A stretch of 6,569 bases of DNA, taken from Paracoccaceae bacterium (GTDB lineage Bacteria; Pseudomonadota; Alphaproteobacteria; Rhodobacterales; Rhodobacteraceae). Made by a program: the position numbers and the translations under genes. Position 1 is the stretch's first letter, and the number at the start of each line of letters is the position of its first letter. Positions 1 to 5,177 of this stretch are shown here, one piece after another. Location of the stretch: NCBI GenBank assembly GCA_015485375.1, contig WFTU01000171.1:1-6569 (forward strand), given 5' to 3'. A model generated the notes under the pieces. That model saw only the letters and a program-made list of their open reading frames with translations, made no database searches and had not been told where the DNA came from.

Positions 1-1
1 G

Positions 2-598
2 AAGCGGCTCGGCCTGAACCTGCCTTTCGATCACCTGGCCTTGAAAGAGGGCGAAAAGCGGCAGCGTCCGCCGTTCTCGCTGGCGTGGATACAAGACCGC
101 ATCCTTGCCCCTGGCGCGCTGGACGGCCTCAACACAGAGGCGCGGTGCCTTCTGGTGGGCATGATCAACACCGGATACCGGCCAAGCGAGGCTGCGGCGC
201 TCACGGCGGCGCAGATCCGGCTGGACGCCGACATTCCGCATATCTCGATCGAGCCCGAGGGCCGCACCCTGAAATCTCACTACGCGCGCCGCGTGATCCC
301 CTTGGCCGGCGTCAGCCTGACTGCCTTCAAAGAGTGCCCGGCCGGGTTCCCGCGTTATGCCGACAACCCGGCCCTGTCCGCGACGGTGAACAAGTTTCTG
401 AAATCGAAGGGGCTGCAAGAAACGCCCGCGCACACCATGTATTCGCTACGCCACAGTTTCGAGGACCGGCTTCTTGCCGCAGAGGTGGACGAACGCATCC
501 GCCGCGACCTCATGGGGCACAGGCTGACGCGGGAGCGATACGGGCGGGGAGCCGATCTGGCGCAGCTGGCGCGGGCTATCGAGGCGATTGCGATTTGA
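2..598 (+). CDS. Phage-type tyrosine recombinase (integrase), C-terminal catalytic part, 5' partial
   Basis: This is the catalytic half of a site-specific tyrosine recombinase that would integrate and excise the prophage. The frame is open from base 2, so the gene begins left of the window; the TTG at 41 is internal, not a true start. Catalytic-type residues are visible in order: Arg in TGYRPSEA (179-181), the beta-hairpin Lys in GRTLKS (272-274), the box YSLRHSF with Arg at 449-451, His of LMGH (518-520) and the nucleophile Tyr of RERYGRG (539-541). The position that is usually His in the HxxR box is Tyr here (440-442), a variant I believe is common in alphaproteobacterial phage integrases. 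The core-binding domain is mostly outside the window. The gene converges on the minus-strand early cluster. Assignment to the family is secure; the attachment site is not visible. Confidence 0.95.
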   Translation, partial: KRLGLNLPFDHLALKEGEKRQRPPFSLAWIQDRILAPGALDGLNTEARCLLVGMINTGYRPSEAAALTAAQIRLDADIPHISIEPEGRTLKSHYARRVIPLAGVSLTAFKECPAGFPRYADNPALSATVNKFLKSKGLQETPAHTMYSLRHSFEDRLLAAEVDERIRRDLMGHRLTRERYGRGADLAQLARAIEAIAI

Positions 599-786
599 CA
601 TGCGGCGAAAGCCCTGCGACTGTCGCCGTTGGCGGCTCGGTTCCCGGCGATTCACCACCCCAGCAGGTGCGATTGAAAAGCGCGGGTTCTTTGCCGCCTC
701 ACTTCAAGGTAAAGCGGCCCCATCCGCTGTGCCGCTTGCTCCTCTCAAGCATGTGGATGTCTTTTTTTTCTATCCAGTATGCTGCA
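599..786. other. Convergent intergenic region between integrase and early cluster
   Basis: No convincing gene is seen here. The region separates the 3' end of the integrase (+) from the 3' end of the early cluster (-), so both transcripts should stop in it. It holds a 7-bp perfect inverted repeat (AAGCGGC at 712-718, GCCGCTT at 731-737) and, further on, a run of eight T on the + strand (762-769). ORFs that cross it lack a plausible ribosome binding site and overlap the flanking genes. Confidence 0.6.
712..769 (+). terminator. Possible weak terminator of the integrase transcript
   Basis: A 7-bp perfect stem (712-718 with 731-737, 12-nt loop) precedes a T8 run at 762-769 on the + strand. The T run starts 24 bases after the stem instead of directly after it, so this is not a textbook Rho-independent terminator. 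On the minus strand the same hairpin is not followed by T residues. The location between convergent genes is what makes termination plausible. Confidence 0.25.
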
Positions 787-876
787 TCAATCCCGCCATC
801 TTTCGCAGCGAAATCTTCTTTTGATGAAGTCGCGCAGATCTTCGAAGTCTTCGTTGGTGTTGCTCTCGTCAGTCAT
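787..876 (-). CDS. 29-aa micro-ORF, charged peptide, last gene of the cluster
   Basis: The function is not known. The predicted peptide starts MTDESNTNEDFEDLRDF: its N-terminal half is strongly acidic, and its C-terminal third is basic with one Cys (KRRFRCERWRD). The case for translation rests on a near-perfect Shine-Dalgarno sequence, GGAGGTGA, 5 nt before the ATG (874-876). That site overlaps the last codons of the upstream 97-aa gene, which ends 1 base before this ATG (stop 878-880), so coupled translation is likely. The same frame could be read from further upstream as 61 aa, but that version would lie wholly over the 97-aa gene and has no better start. Short phage peptides with mixed charge are sometimes inhibitors of host proteins; that is only a possibility here. 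Confidence 0.5.
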   Translation of the reverse strand: MTDESNTNEDFEDLRDFIKRRFRCERWRD

Positions 877-877
877 A

Positions 878-1171
878 TCAGTCACCTCCAAATTCGTAGT
901 CCAGAATCCGACCCACCCAATGGCTCGCGTAGGCTTCTGCCTCGGCGGCTCGCAGGTCTCGTTCTCGCGCATGCAGAAATCGAAGATTGAGAGCAGCCAA
1001 CTGCCCCTCGTAAAGCCTTATCAGGGTTGGGACTCTATCATCTTCATCCAAGTCACCCTCAGCAATCAGATTTCCAACATGGTCCGCATTGCTGCAGATG
1101 GACATTACCGATCGAATTGTTCCGTCCGCGTCCTTTACCAGCATGGGTATTGGTGCTCCAAAGTCGCTCAT
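878..1171 (-). CDS. Unknown 97-aa protein
   Basis: I do not recognise this family. The protein begins MSDFGAPIPMLVKDADG and has a strongly acidic stretch (AEGDLDEDDRV, about residues 37-47). A likely amphipathic helix follows, rich in Arg, Glu and Ala (HARERDLRAAEAEAYA, about 67-82). There is no signal peptide, membrane segment or Cys cluster. The ATG at 1169-1171 overlaps the stop of the preceding 66-aa gene (ATGA), with AAGGGG upstream as a ribosome site. Together with the downstream 29-aa ORF these form a coupled trio of small genes at the distal end of the cluster. The local base composition is lower in GC than in the right half of the window. Confidence 0.75.
   Translation of the reverse strand: MSDFGAPIPMLVKDADGTIRSVMSICSNADHVGNLIAEGDLDEDDRVPTLIRLYEGQLAALNLRFLHARERDLRAAEAEAYASHWVGRILDYEFGGD
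882..889 (-). promoter_or_regulatory. Strong Shine-Dalgarno sequence that fixes the start of the 29-aa ORF
   Basis: On the minus strand the bases read GGAGGTGA, followed by 5 nt and ATG. It lies inside the last codons of the 97-aa gene. It is among the best matches to the anti-SD sequence in the window, which is why the short version of the downstream ORF is preferred. Confidence 0.6.
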
Positions 1172-1368
1172 ATCAGCCCCTTTTCCAGTGCCAGTTGTTC
1201 CGGCAGCGTGACGCAGACCAGAAAGCCCCTGATCAGGTCATCATCTTCTATTTCGACCTGCGATTTCGGGAGCCAGACTGGCTCAGTTTCTTCGTCCACA
1301 GCCACCAAAATTGCTTTGTCGGTCTGGTGGTGGAACACCACGTCAATGTCGATGATGTTGCTTTTCAT
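1168..1368 (-). CDS. Small conserved-type phage protein, 66 aa (VWLPKSQ-like)
   Basis: The function is unknown. The protein contains FHHQTDKAILVAVD near the start, then EPVWLPKSQVEIE in the middle and VTLPEQLALEKGLI at the C-terminus. I recall this pattern from short proteins scattered in proteobacterial genomes and phages (aspects such as xVWLPKSQxE and VTLPExLAxxKGLI). The alternating pattern suggests a small beta-rich fold ending in a helix. The start chosen is the ATG at 1366-1368, because it overlaps the methylase stop codon as TAATG, typical of coupling. A GTG four codons upstream would lie inside the methylase gene and has no clear ribosome site. The stop overlaps the next start (ATGA). 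Confidence 0.8.
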   Translation of the reverse strand: MKSNIIDIDVVFHHQTDKAILVAVDEETEPVWLPKSQVEIEDDDLIRGFLVCVTLPEQLALEKGLI

Positions 1369-2165
1369 TATCGGTTCCACCCAAACAATCCGGTTTGATC
1401 TTCAAAATTTAGCCACAGCACCTCAGTTCTCCGGCCGGCGCCATCTGCAAGCGCGGCAACCTCCAACCGGCGCCAATCGCGCATCGCGTCATCATACATT
1501 GGCGAAGTGTATCCGCTGATGATCACCCGCCCGCGCAATTCGCGAAGAACGGTGAGCAGGTCCGCATGGTCCTGACGGTTCATCTCATGCCTGTAATCCG
1601 CACCACGATCGCGCGTCTCCGGCAAATAGGGCGGATCGACATAGAATACCGTGTTTTTCGAATCATGGTCACGCATCACCTGAATGGCAGGACGCTGCTC
1701 GATCACCACACCTCGGACGCGCTCCGATGTCGCGCGCACGGTGTCGGGCATTGTAGTCCACCCGTGGACTGGCAGAGACCCCGCTCGCAGTCCGGCGGCC
1801 CTGAACCCCGTGGTCCGATGAATGCCAGACGAACCGAAGCCGAAATGCGATCGCACCAGAACCCGGCGCGCACGCTCAACATCGGTCTCTGCCTCAGTGT
1901 AAGAAAGTTCGTGTTCGGCGCGCGCGAACGGCGTGAGGGCAATTGCTGCCATCAATTCGTCTGGCTTGTCACGTAGCACCCGGAACAACGTCACCATGTC
2001 GCCGTCTAGGTCATTGTAGATTTCCAGATTGGCCCGCGGCTTCGCCAGCAGCACGGCCGCTCCGCCACCAAATGGCTCGACATACGTTTCGTGCGGCGGC
2101 ATCAGGCCAACTATTTTTTTGGCCATGCGGACCTTGCCGCCGTGGTATCGAACAATTGCTACCAT
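1368..2165 (-). CDS. D12-class DNA N6-adenine methyltransferase (Dam-like), 265 aa
   Basis: This is expected to transfer a methyl group from S-adenosylmethionine to N6 of adenine in a short DNA site. It begins with a typical D12 start, RYHGGKVRMAKKI (about residues 6-18). The SAM-binding motif EPFGGGAAVLL follows (30-40), then YNDLDGD (50-56), and the catalytic DPPY is at 177-180 (VFYVDPPY). The FGG-then-DPPY order and the length suit the D12 (Dam) group; the recognition site cannot be read from sequence. The start at 2163-2165 was chosen because it comes 4 nt after the stop of the upstream Gp37/Gp68 gene and matches the family's N-terminus. A longer frame to 2273 would overlap that gene. No restriction endonuclease is adjacent, so it looks like an orphan phage methylase, perhaps for protection from host restriction or for timing. 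Confidence 0.93.
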   Translation of the reverse strand: MVAIVRYHGGKVRMAKKIVGLMPPHETYVEPFGGGAAVLLAKPRANLEIYNDLDGDMVTLFRVLRDKPDELMAAIALTPFARAEHELSYTEAETDVERARRVLVRSHFGFGSSGIHRTTGFRAAGLRAGSLPVHGWTTMPDTVRATSERVRGVVIEQRPAIQVMRDHDSKNTVFYVDPPYLPETRDRGADYRHEMNRQDHADLLTVLRELRGRVIISGYTSPMYDDAMRDWRRLEVAALADGAGRRTEVLWLNFEDQTGLFGWNR

Positions 2166-2169
2166 GAAA

Positions 2170-3123
2170 TTACCCCGGCCTCCCGTCATGCACCACGCCG
2201 TCGAGGGCGCGGCCTGCGGCTTTCTTGCCGACGCGGACCATTTTCTGCCCTTCGAAAACAATGCTCCTGTCAAACCCGACGCAGTGGTCCCAATGCTCGT
2301 CCGCCAACGGCACCCATTCTCCCCACTGCTTCATAAAAAACGGAATACCAGACGCCGCGCACTGGTCCCTGAGCGACCGCGCCCACTTCGGGTGCATGGG
2401 ACGCGCGTCGGGGCCGCTCTCGCCGCCGACGATCACCCAATCGAGAGGCGGGGTGTCGAGTGTGTGAAGTGCGCTCCGCGAGAACCTGCGACCGACATGC
2501 AGATAGCGAATATCGGTCAAATCCACCGGACCCAACAGAGGCTCGCACGACACGAACCTGACTGCCGCCGGGGTATTCAGCAGGTGCGGGATGCGTTCAT
2601 CGGCGCGGGTCTGGTCCTCGACGGATACGCCAAGCCAGACCTTGGGGAGGGGAAGGTCGATATATTCAAATCCAGAGTAGCAATCCCAGTCTGATTGCCG
2701 CTTTGGCGCGGATGTAAAATACTCCCGCATCCGCCCGGCCCGCTTCGTAAGCACCTGAAACGTATGCTGCGGGCAAACCGCCATCACCGCGAACACCTGG
2801 TCAATCCATTCGTCGGGCACGCCCTCGTGAAACAGATCGCCCATGCTGTTGACGAAATAGTTTGTCGGCTTCTTGCGGCGCATGGGCGCGGTCAGGACGT
2901 GATCCGGGGCTAGCGCAATCTTGCCGGTCCAGACGGGCTTGCCGTTCACCACCTTGACCGTGCCAGCGTAGTGCGGTGTCGCCGGGTTGTTTGCCAGCCG
3001 GTGCGCCATCTTCATAGCGTAGCAGTTGGTGCACCCCGGCGTGGCGACCGAGCATCCTACGATGGGATTCCAGGTTTTACCCGGACTGCCATCTGCATTC
3101 TTGACCCATTCGATGCTGGTCAT
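2170..3123 (-). CDS. Phage Gp37/Gp68 family protein (DUF5131), three-Cys motif, 317 aa
   Basis: The protein opens with IEWVKNADGSPGKTWNPIVGC and carries the cluster C24-x6-C31-x2-C34 (CSVATPGCTNC) followed by YA. It has further family signatures: KPTNYFVNSMGDLFHEGVP (about 84-103), VLTKRAGRM, WLGVSVEDQ, RFVSCEPLLGPVDL, WVIVGGESGPDARPM and FFMKQWGEW. This matches the Gp37/Gp68 family throughout and is full length. The biochemical role is not established; the Cys cluster suggests a metal or Fe-S site, possibly radical-SAM-like, which is inference. Many homologues are reported beside a partner called TcmP; here the next gene, 4 nt downstream, is an adenine methylase instead. The ATG at 3121-3123 overlaps the stop of the 115-aa gene (ATGA), so the start is well supported. 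Confidence 0.93.
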   Translation of the reverse strand: MTSIEWVKNADGSPGKTWNPIVGCSVATPGCTNCYAMKMAHRLANNPATPHYAGTVKVVNGKPVWTGKIALAPDHVLTAPMRRKKPTNYFVNSMGDLFHEGVPDEWIDQVFAVMAVCPQHTFQVLTKRAGRMREYFTSAPKRQSDWDCYSGFEYIDLPLPKVWLGVSVEDQTRADERIPHLLNTPAAVRFVSCEPLLGPVDLTDIRYLHVGRRFSRSALHTLDTPPLDWVIVGGESGPDARPMHPKWARSLRDQCAASGIPFFMKQWGEWVPLADEHWDHCVGFDRSIVFEGQKMVRVGKKAAGRALDGVVHDGRPG

Positions 3124-3467
3124 TCTTCATGCTCCCAAGTCAGGTCGCGCGGATTTATCGGCGACGAGCGGACGACGCCAAGATGCACTTTCGTCCCTTC
3201 ACAGACTCCAACGATTTCCCTGAGAAGCACTAATCCACTCTCGCTTACGGCGAAGCGGTCCTCAAAGGTAATCTCGACCATAGGAACCGTGGAAACTGGC
3301 GCGCATTCATCGTTTGGTGGGTCTGCCGGTGCGGAAGTGGCAAATGGCAATCGACAAAAGTCGTGGTCGTGCAACCGCGCGTAATTCTCTGGCGTATTAA
3401 ACCGCTCCCATGCCTTGAGAATCGCCTTTTCCAAGTCGGCCTCTGTGAGTCGGGTAGGGTCAATCAT
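3120..3467 (-). CDS. Unknown 115-aa protein
   Basis: I do not recognise the family. The N-terminus (IDPTRLTEADLEKAILKAWERF) looks helical. The middle is polar and Pro-rich (residues about 42-60, with ATSAPADPPNDECAP). The C-terminal half looks mixed beta/alpha (VEITFEDRF, GLVLLREIVGV, VHLGVV). There is no membrane segment. The ATG at 3465-3467 is preceded by AGGAAG with 7-nt spacing and was preferred over an upstream GTG (3485), which has no ribosome site. The gene is first after a 223-bp non-coding gap, and its stop overlaps the start of the Gp37/Gp68 gene, so the two should be co-translated. Confidence 0.75.
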   Translation of the reverse strand: MIDPTRLTEADLEKAILKAWERFNTPENYARLHDHDFCRLPFATSAPADPPNDECAPVSTVPMVEITFEDRFAVSESGLVLLREIVGVCEGTKVHLGVVRSSPINPRDLTWEHEE

Positions 3468-3690
3468 TGCGCGGCTTCCTTCCACATATGAATGGCGAGC
3501 AGTTTCAGGACGTGCTCAGGTCCACACTAAGTCTCTTGTGGTTCATTACCGTTTTTCCATACCCAGCCCCAGACTTGGCGGTTTGACCTCCCGGCCACGG
3601 CAATTTGGTGTTTGCCCCCGGTCCGCCAGAGACAGAGCGGCGGGGAATTTCATTTTTTTCGGCGGCCCTCTGATGATCAGAAGCATCATC
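3468..3690. other. Non-coding gap inside the early cluster, with nested inverted repeats
   Basis: This is the only gap over 200 bp within the minus-strand cluster. I found no convincing gene: the 63-aa frame at 3546-3737 overlaps the upstream ORF and has no good ribosome site. The gap contains a nested inverted repeat (3576-3628) and a run of seven T on the + strand around 3655 (A on the minus strand). It also has a small imperfect dyad, GATGAT/ATCATC, at 3672-3690. A promoter for the 115-aa, Gp37/Gp68 and methylase block could lie here, but I see no clear -35/-10 pair. Confidence 0.55.
3576..3628. repeat. Nested inverted repeat in intergenic gap
   Basis: Three paired segments nest within 53 bases: TGGCGG (3576-3581) with CCGCCA (3623-3628), CCGG (3591-3594) with CCGG (3618-3621), and GGCAA (3599-3603) with TTGCC (3612-3616). 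The pairing is interrupted by internal loops. It could be an RNA structure in the leader of the 115-aa gene, or a chance result in GC-rich DNA. Confidence 0.35.
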
Positions 3691-3825
3691 CTACACCCCC
3701 ACCGAGCAGACGAAACCGCCCGCCTCCCACAACCCAAGCGCCTTCAAGGTCGCGGCGTAGGCGTGGGTGAAGTCCAACGCCGACTGCCACAGGTCGAGTG
3801 CGTTGTTGATCAAAACGTCAACCAT
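3691..3825 (-). CDS. Small ORF, 44 aa, unknown
   Basis: No family is recognised. The peptide begins MVDVLINNALDLWQSALDF, looks helical, and ends AGGFVCSVGV. Support for coding is the codon pattern: nearly all third positions are G or C, as in the neighbouring genes. It also has the right position, overlapping the stop of the membrane-protein gene by 8 bp. The ribosome site is weak. An ATG at 3853-3855 would give 54 aa with a 38-bp overlap; I cannot decide between them. After its TAG the long gap begins. Confidence 0.45.
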   Translation of the reverse strand: MVDVLINNALDLWQSALDFTHAYAATLKALGLWEAGGFVCSVGV

Positions 3826-4018
3826 CTGCACGGACCCAAGCGCGAACCTGTTCATAAATACCCACGCCAAGATTGATGGCGAACACAAGCCGAACCAGTT
3901 TCACGGGCATCCATGATGCGTCCAGCAGCGTCACCGCGCCGACCATCCAGATCGTGCCAGCGATGATCACGGACGTGGCGAGCCAAATGGCGAAAAATTC
4001 CAAGACCCTTTTGATCAT
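3818..4018 (-). CDS. Small two-helix inner-membrane protein, 66 aa
   Basis: The sequence shows a short positive start (MIKR). A long hydrophobic segment at about residues 8-32 (FFAIWLATSVIIAGTIWMVG) is followed by a short linker, DASWMPVK. A second hydrophobic segment lies at about 41-55 (LVRLVFAINLGVGIY), before a charged tail (EQVRAWVRADG). This suggests two membrane helices in the inner membrane. The role is unknown. A holin is conceivable for a small two-helix phage protein, but no endolysin or lysis gene is nearby and the position among early genes argues against it. The ATG at 4016-4018 overlaps the stop of the winged-helix gene (ATGA); a longer frame to 4042 was rejected because it would extend further into that gene. 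Confidence 0.72.
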   Translation of the reverse strand: MIKRVLEFFAIWLATSVIIAGTIWMVGAVTLLDASWMPVKLVRLVFAINLGVGIYEQVRAWVRADG

Positions 4019-4314
4019 GCCTGCGCCCCCTTCAACCGCCACGCAATCAGCTTCATGCCGTGCTCGCCGTCGCGGCGTTCGCCGCTGTCCTCGATCAGCC
4101 CATCACGGCGCAGTTCCGAGATCCGCGGGCGAACGCTGCCGAAGTAAATGCCGGTTTGCTGGCTGATTTCATCGGCGGTCATCGGGCCGGGCCATGCGGA
4201 CATGATCTTGAGGATGCGATCACGGATGGTTCGCGCCGCCGGCGCCACCTTTTTCGCAGCCTCGCGGCTCGTATCGGTGTCCCGGTGGCCTATGCCTTCG
4301 TCAGAATACGGCAT
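4015..4314 (-). CDS. Phage winged-helix DNA-binding protein, 99 aa
   Basis: This is a small predicted winged helix-turn-helix protein. The N-terminal DTDTSREAA is followed by a helix (RTIRDRILKIMSAW). Then come the helix-turn-helix TADEISQQTGIYFGSVRPRISELRRDGLIEDSGERR (about residues 47-82) and a basic C-terminus (KLIAWRLKGAQA). The pattern (T)ADEI...SVRPRISELRRxGLIxDSG is familiar from small phage proteins. Its target and whether it represses or activates are unknown; it may instead be a replication accessory. The start ATG 4312-4314 has an excellent ribosome site, AAAGGAGA at 4321-4328, 6 nt upstream. The first codons overlap the end of the CxxCxGxG gene by 14 bp, and the stop overlaps the membrane-protein start. 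Confidence 0.85.
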   Translation of the reverse strand: MPYSDEGIGHRDTDTSREAAKKVAPAARTIRDRILKIMSAWPGPMTADEISQQTGIYFGSVRPRISELRRDGLIEDSGERRDGEHGMKLIAWRLKGAQA

Positions 4315-4486
4315 CTTCGCTCTCCTTTGTCTGGTGATGAATGGCGACAGACCGAACGCCCGACCCCCCGCACAGATCACAGGTTTCGTGCAAAACGGTT
4401 CCCCGGTCGGTGTATTCCCTGATCCAGCCTGCGCCCCGGCACCTTCGGCAAAAGTCGTCTGGATCTGTGATGTATTCCGTTTTCAC
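4301..4486 (-). CDS. DnaJ-type CxxCxGxG zinc-finger mini protein, 61 aa
   Basis: Two CxxCxGxG modules are seen: CRRCRGAG at residues 13-20 and CDLCGGSG at 36-43. This is the arrangement of half the DnaJ cysteine-rich domain and predicts one zinc ion held by four Cys. No J domain or substrate domain is present, so the protein is essentially a lone zinc ribbon. Many phages and bacteria carry such short proteins, whose role is unknown. Translation probably starts at GTG (4484-4486), because GGAG lies 6 nt upstream and no in-frame ATG follows near the start. Upstream is the tandem-hairpin spacer, so its expression may be set separately from the genes before it. Confidence 0.82.
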   Translation of the reverse strand: MKTEYITDPDDFCRRCRGAGWIREYTDRGTVLHETCDLCGGSGVRSVAIHHQTKESEDAVF

Positions 4487-4502
4487 GTTCTTCTCCGAAA
4501 TG

Positions 4503-4535
4503 GCCCGCCCCGGCGAGCATTGGTGCGGGGCGGGC
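4503..4535 (-). promoter_or_regulatory. Perfect 10-bp GC hairpin ahead of the CxxCxGxG gene
   Basis: GCCCGCCCCG (4503-4512) and CGGGGCGGGC (4526-4535) are perfect inverted complements around a 13-nt loop. On the minus strand the hairpin ends about 10 nt before the GGAG ribosome site of the GTG-started gene. There is no T tract after it, so it is not a standard terminator. It could stabilise mRNA ends, slow polymerase or gate ribosome access. Confidence 0.6.
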
Positions 4536-4540
4536 AGTTG

Positions 4541-4578
4541 CCGCGGGACCGGTCAGGTTTCGCCCCGGTCCCCTGCGG
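4541..4578 (-). promoter_or_regulatory. Hairpin across the stop codon of the 60-aa gene
   Basis: GGGACCGG (4545-4552) pairs with CCGGTCCC (4565-4572). The stem extends outward by CCGC (4541-4544) with GCGG (4575-4578) across a 2-nt bulge. The 12-nt loop holds the TGA stop (4553-4555). Only 5 nt separate it from the next hairpin in the transcript. A terminating ribosome would keep it unfolded. Confidence 0.55.
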
Positions 4579-4735
4579 TTGTTTCCAGCGCTTCAAGCGC
4601 CTGCGTTTCTGCCTCGATGAGATCGACCTCTGCCTTGGCGCGCAGCACGATCGGACGCAGGTCAGGGTTTGCCCGCGCCAATCTGGCCGCTGTGGAAAGG
4701 ATGCGCCTGGCTCTTTCGATCTCGCGGTCTGACAT
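4553..4735 (-). CDS. Unknown 60-aa helical protein
   Basis: The family is not recognised. The peptide begins MSDREIERARRILSTAARLA and appears almost wholly alpha-helical with alternating Arg/Glu/Ala. A break, NPDLRPIV, comes around residues 23-30, then a second helix rich in Glu and Ala (EVDLIEAETQALEALE, about 35-50). A helical hairpin or short coiled coil is likely. There are no Cys residues and no membrane segment. The ATG at 4733-4735 comes 1 nt after the HAD gene's stop, with AAGG upstream, so it is coupled to that gene. Its last codons and stop form part of the first of two hairpins in the following spacer. Confidence 0.72.
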   Translation of the reverse strand: MSDREIERARRILSTAARLARANPDLRPIVLRAKAEVDLIEAETQALEALETTAGDRGET

Positions 4736-4736
4736 T

Positions 4737-5177
4737 TCAGGATGCCTTTTTCCTGTTCCAGGGCTTGAAGCGCACAAGGTCAGCCATCTTCGGCCACATC
4801 CCGTCGAAAGTCAGGGCGCGGTCGTCGATGGTGATGAACGCCGGAGGCTTTTCCATCGGCCAGGAAATCGTCTCATGGACGAACTCGTAGGCCCTCTCAG
4901 CCGGGTGCACATCGCTCTCGTCGGCTGGCGTTTCCGTGTCGATCAAGTGGTTCGTCATGTGGCGGTGCAACCAGGCCTGCATGGCGGCCACGCCTTCAAC
5001 CTTTGCCGACCGCGACGAAAAGATCGCAACATCAAACACAACCGATGCCGCCAAGAGAAAATCGCAGGCCCCCGGCACCGGGTCATCGCTGATGCAGCCA
5101 ACGCCCTGCCATCCGCTCTCGTAGCTGTGGATCACGCCATCGAAATCGAGGCAAAGGATTGGTTTGTGAACATTCAT
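4737..5177 (-). CDS. HAD-superfamily phosphohydrolase, phage type, 146 aa
   Basis: This is a compact HAD hydrolase. Motif I is LCLDFDGVIHSY, with nucleophile Asp11 and acid/base Asp13. Motif II is VAIFSSRS (Ser at 54-55). Lys110-Pro in MEKPPAF fits motif III, and ITIDDRA supplies the motif IV acids Asp118-Asp119. It has no large cap domain, so the substrate may be a macromolecule or a nucleotide. Small HADs of this type are common in phages, and some relatives act on 3' or 5' phosphates of nucleic acids; the actual substrate is not known. The ATG at 5175-5177 overlaps the stop of the J-like gene (ATGA) and has GGGAG 7 nt upstream. A much longer frame reaching 5837 is an overlap artefact. Confidence 0.88.
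   Translation of the reverse strand: MNVHKPILCLDFDGVIHSYESGWQGVGCISDDPVPGACDFLLAASVVFDVAIFSSRSAKVEGVAAMQAWLHRHMTNHLIDTETPADESDVHPAERAYEFVHETISWPMEKPPAFITIDDRALTFDGMWPKMADLVRFKPWNRKKAS

Noticed and set aside
85..990. 301-aa + strand frame running across the integrase and into the gap
   Set aside because: It is an alternate frame of the integrase, with no ribosome site and an Arg/Pro-rich composition typical of a GC-rich shadow.
2029..2694. 221-aa + strand frame
   Set aside because: It is antisense to the methylase and Gp37/Gp68 genes, whose motifs are unambiguous.
1368..3123. Restriction-modification or anti-phage defence island
   Set aside because: No restriction endonuclease, helicase, nuclease or toxin is seen; the methylase and Gp37/Gp68 fit an ordinary phage cluster.
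3672..3690. GATGAT/ATCATC dyad as an operator
   Set aside because: The arms are only 6 bp with a 7-nt spacer and no second copy was found, so chance is a sufficient explanation.
3546..3737. 63-aa minus-strand frame in the gap
   Set aside because: It overlaps the better-supported 44-aa ORF, lacks a good ribosome site, and its composition does not look like a protein.
3818..4018. Holin
   Set aside because: Two short hydrophobic segments alone are not enough; there is no endolysin or spanin nearby and the gene sits among early functions.
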